64,000 bases of DNA from Bacteroidales bacterium M8. Its GTDB lineage: Bacteria > Bacteroidota > Bacteroidia > Bacteroidales > Muribaculaceae. The stretch lies in the NCBI GenBank assembly GCA_001689495.1, contig LUJS01000039.1, positions 1 to 64,000 on the forward strand. Direction: 5' to 3'. The notes beneath the pieces were generated by a model. It ran no database searches. It saw only the letters and a program-made list of their open reading frames with translations, and was not told the DNA's origin. Below, piece by piece: positions 1-8,748 of this stretch; positions within the stretch are counted from its first letter, which is position 1; each line of letters opens with the position of its first letter. The position numbers were made by a program, and so were the translations under genes.

Positions 1-24
1 CTCTACCAACTGAGCTACGGAGTC
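1..24 (-). tRNA. tRNA gene, 5' part only (window edge)
   Basis: Read on the minus strand the window begins with the acceptor arm and D-arm of a tRNA: a 7-nt acceptor strand GACTCCG, then TA, then the D-arm GCTCAGTTGGTAGAG. The gene runs off the left edge, so the anticodon is not visible and the isotype cannot be assigned. A matching Bacteroidetes promoter lies just upstream on the minus strand. Confidence 0.9.
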
Positions 25-66
25 ATTTTCTTTTGCTTTCGTGAGGTGTTTCCCTCATTTGCGATG

Positions 67-98
67 CAAAGTTAGGCACTTTTTTTGGACTGACCAAA
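67..98 (-). promoter_or_regulatory. Bacteroidetes-type promoter for the tRNA
   Basis: On the minus strand there is a -33 TTTG (95-98), a 20-bp spacer and a -7 TAACTTTG (67-74), matching the TTTG/TAnnTTTG consensus of the Bacteroidetes primary sigma factor. Transcription would start near 60 and lead into the tRNA. Confidence 0.75.
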
Positions 99-205
99 TT
101 TTTTGGCAACTTTTTTCAAAATTTTTCTAATTTTTTTCCTGAAGGGGTGTTTTTGGGCCTTTTTGGGGGTGTTTGGTGGGTTTTAACGGGCTGTTCGTTG
201 ATTTT

Positions 206-238
206 TTTGCGGGTTGTCGGAGGTTTTGATTAATTTTG
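206..238 (+). promoter_or_regulatory. Promoter of the LytS/LytTR operon
   Basis: TTTG (206-209), 21-bp spacer, then TAATTTTG (231-238). Transcription should begin near 245. This decides the start of the kinase gene: the in-frame TTG at 214 would lie upstream of the transcript, so the ATG at 268 is preferred. Confidence 0.7.
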
Positions 239-267
239 CCTATGTAGATTTTTTTCGAGATACCGCT

Positions 268-1362
268 ATGATTTCAGCTTTGCATAATAGAAAAACCGAG
301 ACTGCGGTCTATGTGGCCTTGTGGTTGCTGGTGGCCGGGATTTTTGTGCTTGACGTGATGCGTGCCCGGTCCACGACGGCGTTGCCGCTGCTCGACGGGC
401 CTACGGCTGCCCGGATGGTGCTGACCCTGCTGCCATATATAGTGCTGTTTGTGGTGAACAATGCAATGCTCATACCCCGGCTGCTGTTGCGCAACCGCAC
501 GGGGCTCTATTTCGTGGCCGTGGCCGTGGCGGTGCTGTTGTTCTGGATATATCAGTATTTCGATTTCATGCACGCCGAGGCGCTCAGGCCGCATCCGCGC
601 TTCAGGCATCCCGACATGCCGCGCCCCATGCTGCCGTTGCCGCTGCTGCTCGACTTCATGTATGCCATTGTGGTGGTGGGTGTCAATCTGGCCGTGGCGC
701 TGATGTTTCAGCGTTATTATGACAAGCTGGAGCGCGAGTCGCTGATGAAGGCCAATGCCGAGAGCCAGCTGGCCAACCTCAAGGCCCAGATAAATCCACA
801 TTTCTACATGAACATGCTCAACAACATCCACGGCATGATCGAGATTGACCCCGAGCGGGCGCAGAGCATGGTGATTGACATGTCGCAACTGATGCGCCAC
901 ATGCTCTACGAGAGTTCGCAGCCCCGCGTGCCGCTGTGGCGCGAGATAGGCTTCATCCGGAACTATCTGCGCCTGATGCGTCTGCGTTATCCCGAGAACA
1001 AGGTCAGCATCACCTCGTCGTTTCCCTCCGAGGGCGAGTCGGCCGGCATCACGGTGCCCCCGCTGCTCTATCTTGTCTTTATCGAGAATGCCTTCAAGCA
1101 CGGCGTCAGCTATCGTGAGAGTTCGTTCGTGGCTGTCTCGATGTCGGTCTCGGGCGATGTCGTGCGCTTCAGCTGCATGAACAGCATCCATCCGTCCACC
1201 CCCGCGCCTGCCACGGGCGGAGGCATCGGCCTGCGCAATGTCAGCCGCCGCCTGTCGCTGATCTATGGCGATAGGGCGAGCCTCGAGATAGACAACGGCC
1301 CGTCGGCATATACCGTTAATCTTACAATCCCCGCACATGAAACTGAGAACTCTGATAATTGA
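268..1362 (+). CDS. LytS/YehU-family membrane sensor histidine kinase
   Basis: Predicted inner-membrane sensor kinase that phosphorylates the LytTR regulator encoded next. Four hydrophobic segments lie near residues 13-30, 50-70, 80-97 and 128-148, with a basic/acidic linker 150-170. The His_kinase (PF06580) box follows, with AQINPHFYMN holding the candidate phospho-acceptor His178, and an HATPase-type N-box FIENAFKHG at 271-279 with a glycine-rich GGGIGLRN stretch near the end. No separate periplasmic sensing domain is visible, so the signal is unknown and may be sensed in the membrane. The reading frame extends back to a TTG at 214, but the promoter places transcription start after that. 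The 3' end overlaps the regulator by 26 bp, implying translational coupling. Confidence 0.9.
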   Translation: MISALHNRKTETAVYVALWLLVAGIFVLDVMRARSTTALPLLDGPTAARMVLTLLPYIVLFVVNNAMLIPRLLLRNRTGLYFVAVAVAVLLFWIYQYFDFMHAEALRPHPRFRHPDMPRPMLPLPLLLDFMYAIVVVGVNLAVALMFQRYYDKLERESLMKANAESQLANLKAQINPHFYMNMLNNIHGMIEIDPERAQSMVIDMSQLMRHMLYESSQPRVPLWREIGFIRNYLRLMRLRYPENKVSITSSFPSEGESAGITVPPLLYLVFIENAFKHGVSYRESSFVAVSMSVSGDVVRFSCMNSIHPSTPAPATGGGIGLRNVSRRLSLIYGDRASLEIDNGPSAYTVNLTIPAHETENSDN

Positions 1363-2065
1363 CGACGAGCCCATCGCGCTCGAGAAACTGGCCGGATACG
1401 TGGCCAAGGTGCCCTTTCTCGAACTTGTCGCCTCGTGTCAGGGCGGGTTCGAGGCTCTTGACTATCTTGCCGCCAACGAGGTCGACCTGATATTCACCGA
1501 CATAAACATGCCCGATCTGAGCGGCATGGAGTTCGTGCGCTCGCTGGCGCGGATACCGATGATTGTTTTCACCACCGCCTATCAGGAGTATGCCGTCGAC
1601 AGCTACAGACTCTCGGCGGTCGACTATCTGCTCAAGCCCTATGGCTTTGCCGACTTCCAGCGTGCGGTCAACAAGGCGCTCGATCTGTTCCGCTCGCGCC
1701 GCCCCAACGAGGTCACGGTCGTCCCCGGACCTCTGTTCGTCAAGGTCGACTATCGCTACGTGCGCGTCCAGCCCGAGGAGATACGCTACATCAAGGGTTA
1801 TGGCGAGTATCTGCAGATATATCTCGACGACGCCCGTCAGCCACTTGTCACGCTCAGCTCGTTCGCCGCTGTCAGGGACCGCCTGCCCGAGTCGTTCCTT
1901 CAGGTGCACAGGTCATATATCGTCAACATGGACCGCATCAGCACCATCGAGCGCGGGCGCATCTTCATGGACCCCGAGACCATAATCCCGATAGGGGAGA
2001 GCTACAAGGGGGACTTCCAGCAATATATTGCCACTCATTCCATCGGGCGCAACCAGAAATCCTGA
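1337..2065 (+). CDS. LytTR-family response regulator
   Basis: Two-domain regulator of 242 residues. The receiver domain (about 1-120) has the acidic pair D9/D10, the phospho-acceptor Asp55 in LIFTDINMPD, a Thr in the VFTTAY strand and the lysine in LLKPYGF. The C-terminal LytTR DNA-binding domain (about 135-235) carries the usual VKVDYRYVRV start, the IRYIKGYGEYLQIY strand and the FLQVHRSYIVN motif. It overlaps the upstream kinase gene and lies directly before the efflux operon, so it plausibly controls that operon; LytTR proteins usually bind direct repeats, and none was confidently recognised in the short gap before the TolC gene. Confidence 0.92.
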   Translation: MKLRTLIIDDEPIALEKLAGYVAKVPFLELVASCQGGFEALDYLAANEVDLIFTDINMPDLSGMEFVRSLARIPMIVFTTAYQEYAVDSYRLSAVDYLLKPYGFADFQRAVNKALDLFRSRRPNEVTVVPGPLFVKVDYRYVRVQPEEIRYIKGYGEYLQIYLDDARQPLVTLSSFAAVRDRLPESFLQVHRSYIVNMDRISTIERGRIFMDPETIIPIGESYKGDFQQYIATHSIGRNQKS

Positions 2066-2135
2066 CCCCCGTTCCGGTTGGTTGAACATTTGAGGCGATT
2101 GGTTGAATTTAATTTCCCGGTCGCCTTATTATATG

Positions 2136-2143
2136 TAATATTG
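2136..2143 (+). promoter_or_regulatory. Possible -7 element before the efflux operon
   Basis: TAATATTG resembles the TAnnTTTG -7 element, 25 bp before the chosen TolC start, but no well-spaced TTG is seen upstream. It may be a LytTR-activated promoter, or the operon may be transcribed through from the two-component genes. Confidence 0.35.
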
Positions 2144-2167
2144 CAGCGTAATTTCAACCTTACGTCA

Positions 2168-3472
2168 ATGAAACCAACCGTCATCACCATCGCTCTGCTG
2201 CTCTCGGGGGCCATCATGTCCGCCCGTGCCGACTCGCAGGTCTGGACGTTTGCCGATTGCGTGGGCTATGCCCGCGAGCACAACATCGACCTGCAGAAGT
2301 CGCGGCTGAGCGAGGAGACTTCGGCCTATAATCTCGAGGAGGCCGAGGCCCAATGGCAGCCTACGCTCGACTTTGCCACCACGCACTCCTATGCCAACTA
2401 TCCGTGGGCCGAGGGGAGCCGTAACGGCTACAACAGCTCGTATGGACTCAACGCCGGCTGGACAGTGTGGAACGGAGGCGAGCGCGAGAACTCCATCAAG
2501 CGCAGCCGCCTGCAGACCGAGATAGACCGCCTCGGCACCGGCCAGCAGCTGCGCACCCTCGAGACCGACCTCCTTCAGGTCTACGTCAACATCCTCTATG
2601 CCCGCGAGTCGATAGGGATATACGAGGAGGCAGCCCGCGTCAGCGAGGCTCAGGCCGAGCGGGGCCGACAGCTCATGGAGGCCGGACGGATGTCGCGCGT
2701 AGACTATGCGCGCCTCAAATCGCAGGCCGAGCAGGACCGCTATGCGCTGGTCAACTCTCAGGCCACCTACGACACCCGCCGCATGGAGCTGAAACAGCTG
2801 CTCGAGCTCGGCATAGACACCGACGTCGTGCCCGCCCCCGTCGAATGGTCGGCCGCCGAGGTCATGGCACAGCTGCCGCCGTTGGCCGAGAGCTGCGACA
2901 TGGCCCGCACCACCGACCTGCGCATCAAGGGGCTCGAGCTCGAGGACGAGGCCGCCGGGCTCGACATCGCCATTGCCCGGGCCGGACGTTCGCCGCGCAT
3001 CTCGCTCAATGCCGGGGCCGGCACCGGATATGCCGCGCCGGGCGGTGCGTTCGGCTCGTCGCTCAAACGCAATCTCAACGAGTCTGTCGGACTGACGCTC
3101 TCCATCCCCATCTTCGACAACAAAAAGACCAAGACCGCCGTGGCCCGCGCCAAAGTGCAGCAGATGGATGCCCGGCTCGACATCGAGAAGCGCATCACCG
3201 AGCTCGACCGCACCGTCGAGAACTGGTACATAGACACCCGTTCGGCCCAGTCGCGCTTCACCGCCGCCGAGCAGCAACTCGAGTCGGCCCGCCTGACCGA
3301 CGAACTGACCAACGAGCAGTTCAGCCTCGGCTATGTCGACACAGTCGAGCTGATGACGGCCCACAACTCCTATGTAGAGGCCCGTCACACCCTGCTGCAG
3401 GCCAAGTACATGGCCATGCTGGGCCGCAAGATGATCGACTTCTATCGCAACGCAACCGTATCACTCCCCTGA
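2168..3472 (+). CDS. TolC-family outer-membrane efflux channel
   Basis: Outer-membrane component of a tripartite exporter, working with the MacA- and MacB-like proteins encoded next. A signal peptide (about residues 1-21, ending SARA-DS) precedes the OEP (PF02321) repeats: long alpha-helical stretches rich in alanine, glutamate and arginine, alternating with short beta segments such as GLTLSIPIFDN. The mature length (about 410 residues) is normal for the family. The open frame reaches back to an ATG at 2078, but only the ATG at 2168 gives a signal peptide at the N-terminus and it lies after a possible -7 element. The MacA-like gene follows after 23 bp. Confidence 0.9.
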   Translation: MKPTVITIALLLSGAIMSARADSQVWTFADCVGYAREHNIDLQKSRLSEETSAYNLEEAEAQWQPTLDFATTHSYANYPWAEGSRNGYNSSYGLNAGWTVWNGGERENSIKRSRLQTEIDRLGTGQQLRTLETDLLQVYVNILYARESIGIYEEAARVSEAQAERGRQLMEAGRMSRVDYARLKSQAEQDRYALVNSQATYDTRRMELKQLLELGIDTDVVPAPVEWSAAEVMAQLPPLAESCDMARTTDLRIKGLELEDEAAGLDIAIARAGRSPRISLNAGAGTGYAAPGGAFGSSLKRNLNESVGLTLSIPIFDNKKTKTAVARAKVQQMDARLDIEKRITELDRTVENWYIDTRSAQSRFTAAEQQLESARLTDELTNEQFSLGYVDTVELMTAHNSYVEARHTLLQAKYMAMLGRKMIDFYRNATVSLP

Positions 3473-3495
3473 AAACACCTTTATATATAACAGAT

Positions 3496-4668
3496 ATGAA
3501 ACCAAGCAGAATACTGTTGACGGCAACCATGACGCTGCTGCTCGCGACGGCATGCGGCGACAAACGGAAAGTGTCGCTCGAGACCGTCAGGGCCGAGCGG
3601 GGAGAACTAACAGAGACCGTCACCGCCACCGGGACCGTCGAGTCTGTCACTCAGGTCGACGTGGGCACTCAGGTCACCGGAATCATCGACAAGCTCTATG
3701 CCGACTATAACAGCGTCGTCACCAAGGGCGAACTGATAGCCGAGATAGAGAAGACAATGCTCGAGAGCGACCTGCGCAGCGCCGAGGCCAACGTCGAGTC
3801 GGCCCGACTGACATACGAGTACAACCTCGCCAACCACAACCGCGACAAGGCCCTGCACGACAAGCAGCTGATAAGCGACTACGAGTATCAGACCTCGACC
3901 AAGGACCTCGAGGTGTCCAAGACCGCCTATGACAAGGCGCGTGCCGACAGGGTCCGCGCAGCCAAGAACCTCAACTATGCCGAGATATATTCGCCGATAG
4001 ACGGCATTGTCATCTCGCGCGACGTCGAAGTGGGCCAGACCGTGGTATCGAATATGAGCGTCGCCAACCTCTATACCATCGCCGACCTCGACAACATGCA
4101 GGTCATTGGCAATGTCGACGAGGCCGACATAGGGCGCGTCAAGGTGGGGCAGGACGTCACTTTCTCGGTCGACGCATATCCAGACCAAATGTTCGACGGC
4201 AAGGTGACGCAGGTGCGCCTCAACCCGACGACCGAGAGCAACGTGGTGACATACGAGGTAGTCGTGGCCGCCGACAATCCCGACCACAAGCTCATCCCGG
4301 GCCTCACGGCCAACCTCACCATCTATGTGATGCGCCAGCAGGGAGTGCTGTTGCTTCCCACCAAGGCATTCACCTTCGAGCCGCGCGATTTCCCCAAGGC
4401 CGACAACCTCCCCGTGGCAGACGGGGCCGAGCCCGAACTGACCGAGGGACAGAAATGCGTCTGGACCGTCGAGGGTGACCGCCTCAAGCCCGTGGCCGTG
4501 ACCACCGGCGAGAGCAATGGCATACGCACTCAGATCATCTCAGGACTCGCCGAGGGGGCCGTCGTGGCCACAGGATATGAGGACGCAACGCTCACCGACG
4601 CACCCGGTGCCGACTCCGAGCGCAGCCCCTTCGCACCCCAGCCCCCGGGCCGCAACAAAAAGAAATGA
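3496..4668 (+). CDS. MacA-like periplasmic adaptor lipoprotein (HlyD/RND MFP family)
   Basis: Membrane-fusion subunit linking the TolC channel to the MacB-like transporter. The start at 3496 gives a lipoprotein signal with lipobox LLATAC near residue 20; a much longer open frame upstream is only the out-of-frame shadow of the TolC gene. The order is beta-barrel start (residues 30-60, TATGTVESVTQVDVGTQV), a biotinyl-lipoyl half-motif, an alpha-helical hairpin (about 80-145), the second lipoyl half with YSPIDGIVISRDVEVGQTV, then the beta-barrel and a membrane-proximal domain. The C-terminus is rich in proline and lysine. The stop overlaps the ATPase start (ATGA), so translation is coupled. Confidence 0.9.
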   Translation: MKPSRILLTATMTLLLATACGDKRKVSLETVRAERGELTETVTATGTVESVTQVDVGTQVTGIIDKLYADYNSVVTKGELIAEIEKTMLESDLRSAEANVESARLTYEYNLANHNRDKALHDKQLISDYEYQTSTKDLEVSKTAYDKARADRVRAAKNLNYAEIYSPIDGIVISRDVEVGQTVVSNMSVANLYTIADLDNMQVIGNVDEADIGRVKVGQDVTFSVDAYPDQMFDGKVTQVRLNPTTESNVVTYEVVVAADNPDHKLIPGLTANLTIYVMRQQGVLLLPTKAFTFEPRDFPKADNLPVADGAEPELTEGQKCVWTVEGDRLKPVAVTTGESNGIRTQIISGLAEGAVVATGYEDATLTDAPGADSERSPFAPQPPGRNKKK

Positions 4669-5426
4669 CCCCCATGAGCAACGACAGAAAGGAAATAATC
4701 CGTGTCTCGGGCCTGCGACGCGAGTTCATCGTGGGCGGCGAGAAGGTCAAGGCCCTCAGGGGCGTGTCGTTCAGCATACGCGAGGGCGAGTTCGTCACCA
4801 TCATGGGCACCTCAGGCTCTGGCAAGTCGACACTACTCAACATACTGGGCTGTCTCGACACCCCGACCTCGGGCGAATACGAGCTTGACGGAGTGTCCGT
4901 GCAGTCGATGAGCAGGAATCAGCGTGCCGTGACCCGCAACCGCAAGATCGGCTTCGTGTTCCAAAACTACAACCTGCTCCCCAAGACCACGGCCATCGAG
5001 AATGTCGAGCTGCCCCTGCTCTACAACCCCGCCGTCTCGTCGCGCGAGCGCCGCGAGCGTGCCGTCCGCGCTCTCGAGGCCGTGGGGCTCGAGAGCCGCC
5101 TCAACCACAAGAGCAACCAGATGTCGGGCGGCCAGCAGCAGCGCGTCGCCATAGCCCGCGCGCTGGTCAACGACCCCGTCATCATCCTTGCCGACGAGGC
5201 CACCGGCAACCTCGACACCCGCACCTCGTTCAGCATCCTCATGCTGTTTCAGGAGCTCCATGCCCGTGGCCGCACCATCATCTTCGTGACCCACAACCCC
5301 GAACTGGCCTCATACTCGTCGCGCAACATCGTGCTGCGCGACGGCAAGGTGGTCTCCGACACCGTCAATCCCTGCATGGCCTCGGCCCGCGAGGCATACG
5401 ACAACCTGCCAACCGACAACGACTGA
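4665..5426 (+). CDS. MacB-type ABC transporter ATP-binding protein
   Basis: Cytoplasmic ATPase for the FtsX-fold permease encoded next. Walker A GTSGSGKST is near residue 45, the Q-loop is in VFQNYNLLP, the ABC signature is MSGGQQQRVAIARAL, Walker B is VIILADEATGNLD, and the switch His is in IIFVTHNPE. In this family (MacB/LolD, PF00005) ATPase and permease are often fused; here they are separate genes 13 bp apart. Start codons at 4665 and 4674 are both possible; 4665 overlaps the previous stop. Confidence 0.92.
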   Translation: MTPMSNDRKEIIRVSGLRREFIVGGEKVKALRGVSFSIREGEFVTIMGTSGSGKSTLLNILGCLDTPTSGEYELDGVSVQSMSRNQRAVTRNRKIGFVFQNYNLLPKTTAIENVELPLLYNPAVSSRERRERAVRALEAVGLESRLNHKSNQMSGGQQQRVAIARALVNDPVIILADEATGNLDTRTSFSILMLFQELHARGRTIIFVTHNPELASYSSRNIVLRDGKVVSDTVNPCMASAREAYDNLPTDND

Positions 5427-5439
5427 CACCCATCCGCAC

Positions 5440-6657
5440 ATGAAACTCGGCAATCTACTCAAAATAGCCCTCAAGGCGCTCAACAACAACAAGCTGCGCT
5501 GTTTCCTCACCATGCTCGGCATCATCATCGGCGTGGCCTCGGTCATAACCATGCTCGCCATAGGGCAGGGCTCGAAGAACAGCATACGCGACCAAATATC
5601 CGAGATGGGCTCGAACATGATAATGATTCATCCCGGCAACATGCAGCGCGGAGGCGTGCGCCAGAGCGCCGACGACATGCAGACGCTCGAGGTATCCGAC
5701 TACGAGGCCCTGCAGGCCCTCCCCGGCATCGCGGCCATCTCACCCTCGGTCAACTCGGGCGGACAGTTCGTCAACGGCAACAACAACTATCCATCGTCGG
5801 TCACAGGCATCACGCCCGACTATCTCGACATCCGTAAGCTCAAGATCAAGGAAGGCACGATGTTCACCGACCACGACATCAAGAGCGCCGCCAAGGTCTG
5901 CATACTCGGCAAAACCGTGGCCGACAACCTCTTTCCCAACGGCGAGGACCCTGTGGGGCGCGTGATACGTTTCGGCAAGATACCACTCACCGTCATCGGC
6001 ATCCTCGAGTCGAAGGGCACCAACTCGATGGGACAGGATCAGGACGACGTCGTGCTGGCGCCATACACCACTGTGATGAAGCGAGTGCTGGCCATAGACT
6101 ACATTCAGGGCATATTCGCCAGCGCCACCGACGAGGACCGCACCGACCAGACCATCGACGCCATCACCGACGTGCTGCGCACCCGCCACAAGATACAGTC
6201 CGGGGCCGACAACGACTTCGAGATACGCTCGCAGCAGGAACTCAGCGAGATGATGAACTCGACCAGCGACATGATGACCGTCTTGCTTGCCTGTATCGCC
6301 GGAATCTCGCTGCTCGTCGGCGGCATCGGCATCATGAACATCATGTATGTCTCGGTCACCGAGCGCACGCGCGAGATAGGCCTGCGCATGTCCATCGGCG
6401 CCCGCGGCATCGACATCCTCTCGCAGTTTCTCATCGAGGCCGTCATCATCAGCGTCAGCGGCGGCGTCATCGGCATAGTGGTGGGCGTGCTGGCCTCGTG
6501 GATAGTCAACGTCGTGGCCCACTGGCCCGTGGCCATACAGATATACTCGGTGGTGCTCTCGTTTGCCGTCTGCACCGTCACCGGCGTCTTCTTCGGGTGG
6601 TATCCCGCCAAGAAGGCAGCGGGTCTCGACCCCATCGAGGCAATCAGGTACGAATAA
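5440..6657 (+). CDS. MacB-like ABC transporter permease (FtsX fold)
   Basis: Inner-membrane permease of the efflux system. The architecture is typical MacB: one N-terminal membrane helix (about residues 23-45, after LRCFLTMLGIIIGV), a large periplasmic MacB_PCD domain (about 50-270), then three C-terminal helices with the FtsX-like segment GGIGIMNIMYVSVTERTREI. MacB-like machines work by mechanotransmission, moving substrate from the periplasm through the TolC duct; the substrate here (drug, peptide or lipid) is unknown. It is the last gene of the five-gene run and is followed by a terminator-like hairpin. Confidence 0.92.
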   Translation: MKLGNLLKIALKALNNNKLRCFLTMLGIIIGVASVITMLAIGQGSKNSIRDQISEMGSNMIMIHPGNMQRGGVRQSADDMQTLEVSDYEALQALPGIAAISPSVNSGGQFVNGNNNYPSSVTGITPDYLDIRKLKIKEGTMFTDHDIKSAAKVCILGKTVADNLFPNGEDPVGRVIRFGKIPLTVIGILESKGTNSMGQDQDDVVLAPYTTVMKRVLAIDYIQGIFASATDEDRTDQTIDAITDVLRTRHKIQSGADNDFEIRSQQELSEMMNSTSDMMTVLLACIAGISLLVGGIGIMNIMYVSVTERTREIGLRMSIGARGIDILSQFLIEAVIISVSGGVIGIVVGVLASWIVNVVAHWPVAIQIYSVVLSFAVCTVTGVFFGWYPAKKAAGLDPIEAIRYE

Positions 6658-6712
6658 ACGGACACAGACTTATCTTTATTATTGGTTAGATTAAATATAA
6701 TAGGTGTAAGAC

Positions 6713-6756
6713 GTTCCCCGCTTCGAGAGGTCTCGCGGCGGGGAGCGCAGTTTTTT
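6713..6756 (+). terminator. Rho-independent terminator after the efflux operon
   Basis: GTTCCCCGC (6713-6721) pairs with GCGGGGAGC (6738-6746), with an inner CGAG/CTCG helix, and six T residues follow at 6751-6756. Confidence 0.75.
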
Positions 6757-6788
6757 GCCGTAAATTTGTCAATAAAAATGGCAAATGT

Positions 6789-6819
6789 TTTGTTGTTTTG
6801 TGAAAAATGTGTAATTTTG
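6789..6819 (+). promoter_or_regulatory. gdhA promoter
   Basis: TTTG (6789-6792), 19-bp spacer, TAATTTTG (6812-6819). The start codon follows about 35 bp downstream. Confidence 0.65.
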
Positions 6820-6853
6820 TCGCTGAATTTTAGAAAACTCTTCCAATTAAGGT

Positions 6854-8191
6854 ATGAAAGCAGTAGAAGTGATTGACGACCTGAAGCGTCGTTTTCCCAA
6901 CGAGCCCGAGTACATCCAGGCAGTGGACGAGGTGCTGAGCACCATCGAGGATGTCTACAACGAGAATCCCGAATTTGAGCGCTACAATCTCATCGAGCGC
7001 CTGTGCATCCCCGACCGCATCTTCTCCTTCCGCGTGTCGTGGGTCGACGACAAGGGCAAGGTCCACAACAACATGGGCTATCGTGTCCAGCACAACAATG
7101 CGATCGGTCCGTACAAGGGCGGTATCCGCTTCCACTCGTCGGTCAACCTCTCGATCCTCAAGTTCCTTGCCTTCGAGCAGACCTTCAAGAACTCGCTCAC
7201 CACGCTCGCCATGGGCGGTGCCAAGGGCGGCAGCGACTTCTCGCCCCGCGGCAAGAGCGACATGGAGGTGATGCGTTTCTGTCAGGCCTTCATCTCGGAG
7301 CTCTGGCGTCAGATCGGTCCCGACACCGACGTGCCCGCAGGCGACATAGGCGTGGGCGGTCGCGAGGTCGGCTATATGTTCGGCCAGTACAAGAAGATGG
7401 CCCGCGAGTTTACAGGCACATTCACCGGCAAGGGCCTCGAGTTCGGCGGTTCGAAGATCCGTCCCGAGGCTACGGGCTATGGCAACGTATATTTCCTCCT
7501 CAACATGCTCAAGACCCGCGGCATCGAGCTGGCCGGCAAGAAGGTGGCCATCTCGGGTTCGGGCAACGTGGCCACGTATACCGCCGAGAAGCTGCTGTCG
7601 CTCGGCGCCAAGGTGGTCAGCATGAGCGACTCTGACGGCACTATCTATGTTCCCGAAGGTCTGTCGCGCCAGCAGCTCGACTTCATCTTCAAGCTGAAGA
7701 ACATCTATCGCGGCCGCATCCGCGAGTTTGCCGAGGAGTACGGCTGCGAATACTTCGAGGGCGAGCGTCCTTGGCAGCGCGTACAGTGCGACATCGCCAT
7801 GCCTTCGGCAACCCAGAACGAGATCGACGGCGACGACGCCCGCGCTCTCGTGGCCGGCGGCTGTATCGCTGTCAGCGAGGGTGCCAACATGCCCTCGACC
7901 CCCGAGGCCATCCGCGAGTTCCAGAAGGCCCGCATACTCTATGCTCCCGGCAAGGCCGCTAACGCAGGCGGTGTCTCGGTGAGCGGTCTGGAGATGGCCC
8001 AGAACTCGCAGAAGCTGTCGTGGACCGAGCAGGAGGTCGACGCCAAGCTCAAGCAGATTATGTCAGACATCCACGAGCAGTGCGTCAAGTACGGCACCGA
8101 GGAGGACGGCTACATCAACTATGTCAAGGGTGCCAACGTGGCAGGCTTCATGAAAGTGGCCCGCGCCATGATGGCTCAGGGCGTGCTCTAA
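6854..8191 (+). CDS. gdhA: NADP-type glutamate dehydrogenase
   Basis: Converts 2-oxoglutarate and ammonium to glutamate in the cytoplasm; in gut Bacteroidales this is a main ammonium-assimilation route. At 445 residues it has the length of the hexameric small GDH family. The N-terminal dimerisation domain has the substrate/catalytic segment GGAKGGSDFSPRGKS with its conserved lysine and PAGDIGVGGREVGYMFGQYK; the Rossmann domain has VAISGSGNVATYTAEKL. The C-terminal PGKAANAGGVSVSGLEMAQNS motif is typical. It is monocistronic, with its own promoter and a strong terminator. Confidence 0.97.
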   Translation: MKAVEVIDDLKRRFPNEPEYIQAVDEVLSTIEDVYNENPEFERYNLIERLCIPDRIFSFRVSWVDDKGKVHNNMGYRVQHNNAIGPYKGGIRFHSSVNLSILKFLAFEQTFKNSLTTLAMGGAKGGSDFSPRGKSDMEVMRFCQAFISELWRQIGPDTDVPAGDIGVGGREVGYMFGQYKKMAREFTGTFTGKGLEFGGSKIRPEATGYGNVYFLLNMLKTRGIELAGKKVAISGSGNVATYTAEKLLSLGAKVVSMSDSDGTIYVPEGLSRQQLDFIFKLKNIYRGRIREFAEEYGCEYFEGERPWQRVQCDIAMPSATQNEIDGDDARALVAGGCIAVSEGANMPSTPEAIREFQKARILYAPGKAANAGGVSVSGLEMAQNSQKLSWTEQEVDAKLKQIMSDIHEQCVKYGTEEDGYINYVKGANVAGFMKVARAMMAQGVL

Positions 8192-8219
8192 GTCTCCCCG
8201 TCACATAAACCATAAGGCG

Positions 8220-8254
8220 ACACCCGCCGCAGGCCGAACGGCCGCGGCGGGTGT
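8220..8254 (+). terminator. gdhA terminator
   Basis: ACACCCGCCGC (8220-8230) pairs perfectly with GCGGCGGGTGT (8244-8254); the loop contains a second helix GGCC-GAAC-GGCC. It sits 28 bp after the gdhA stop. Confidence 0.8.
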
Positions 8255-8332
8255 TCCGTTGAACAAAGCATGGGGCGGAGATGTTTTATCGTTGACATTA
8301 CTATTATCAAACAACTTATTTCTCTCCACGTT

Positions 8333-8470
8333 ATGAAACATAATCACGAGCATTGCGCCCTCCACATCGCATTCAGGATTGCAGGCATGACCCTCAAGGC
8401 CGCAGCCGTCGCCGCCGCATTCTGCGCCGTCCACGAACTTCACAAGATTCACAAGAGCATCAAGGCATAG
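8333..8470 (+). CDS. Small histidine-rich protein, 45 residues (hypothetical)
   Basis: A 45-codon ORF starting MKHNHEHCALHIAF and ending HELHKIHKSIKA, with a central alanine-rich hydrophobic stretch (about residues 19-33) long enough for a single membrane helix, flanked by histidines and lysines. It sits alone between the gdhA terminator and another GC-rich hairpin, so it has its own transcriptional space. Eight of 45 residues are histidine, and two cysteines are present. I do not recognise a family. The intact short frame, the ATG and the downstream hairpin argue for a real small gene; no clear -7 element was found in front of it. Confidence 0.5.
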   Translation: MKHNHEHCALHIAFRIAGMTLKAAAVAAAFCAVHELHKIHKSIKA

Positions 8471-8495
8471 GCCGTCAGGTGACAAAAGGCTTATT

Positions 8496-8538
8496 CCCGC
8501 CCCGGCGTCTTTCGCAAGACAGCCGGGGCGGGATGATT
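8496..8538 (+). terminator. Hairpin terminator after the small ORF
   Basis: CCCGCCCCGGC (8496-8506) pairs with GCCGGGGCGGG (8522-8532); the loop holds a second helix GTCTT/AAGAC. Only four T residues follow, so efficiency is uncertain. Between it and 8748 there is AT-rich DNA with no further feature seen. Confidence 0.65.
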
Positions 8539-8748
8539 TTATAGGGATGTGGGTGGATTGAAAACTTTTAGCGTGTTGTTATATGCAATTATTTTGACAT
8601 CAATATATTGGCTCTTGCCTTGAAGGGCCAAATGTAATGTTGTATAATTTGGCCGTAACAATCTTTTTGACTAATTTTACACCATCTGCCGTGTATGTCG
8701 CAGGGCGGCATCATGGATATTGACGTCACAAAAAATTCATTCACGATA

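Noticed and set aside
214..267. TTG start for the LytS-like kinase
   Set aside because: It lies between the -33 and -7 elements of the inferred promoter, so it would not be in the mRNA.
274..1407. Long minus-strand ORF of 377 codons over the kinase gene
   Set aside because: It mirrors the real gene, is rich in His/Arg/Gln runs, and has no domain; a codon-bias shadow in GC-rich DNA.
2467..3495. Upstream extension of the MacA-like reading frame
   Set aside because: Arg/His-rich translation of the TolC gene in another frame; the lipoprotein signal begins at 3496.
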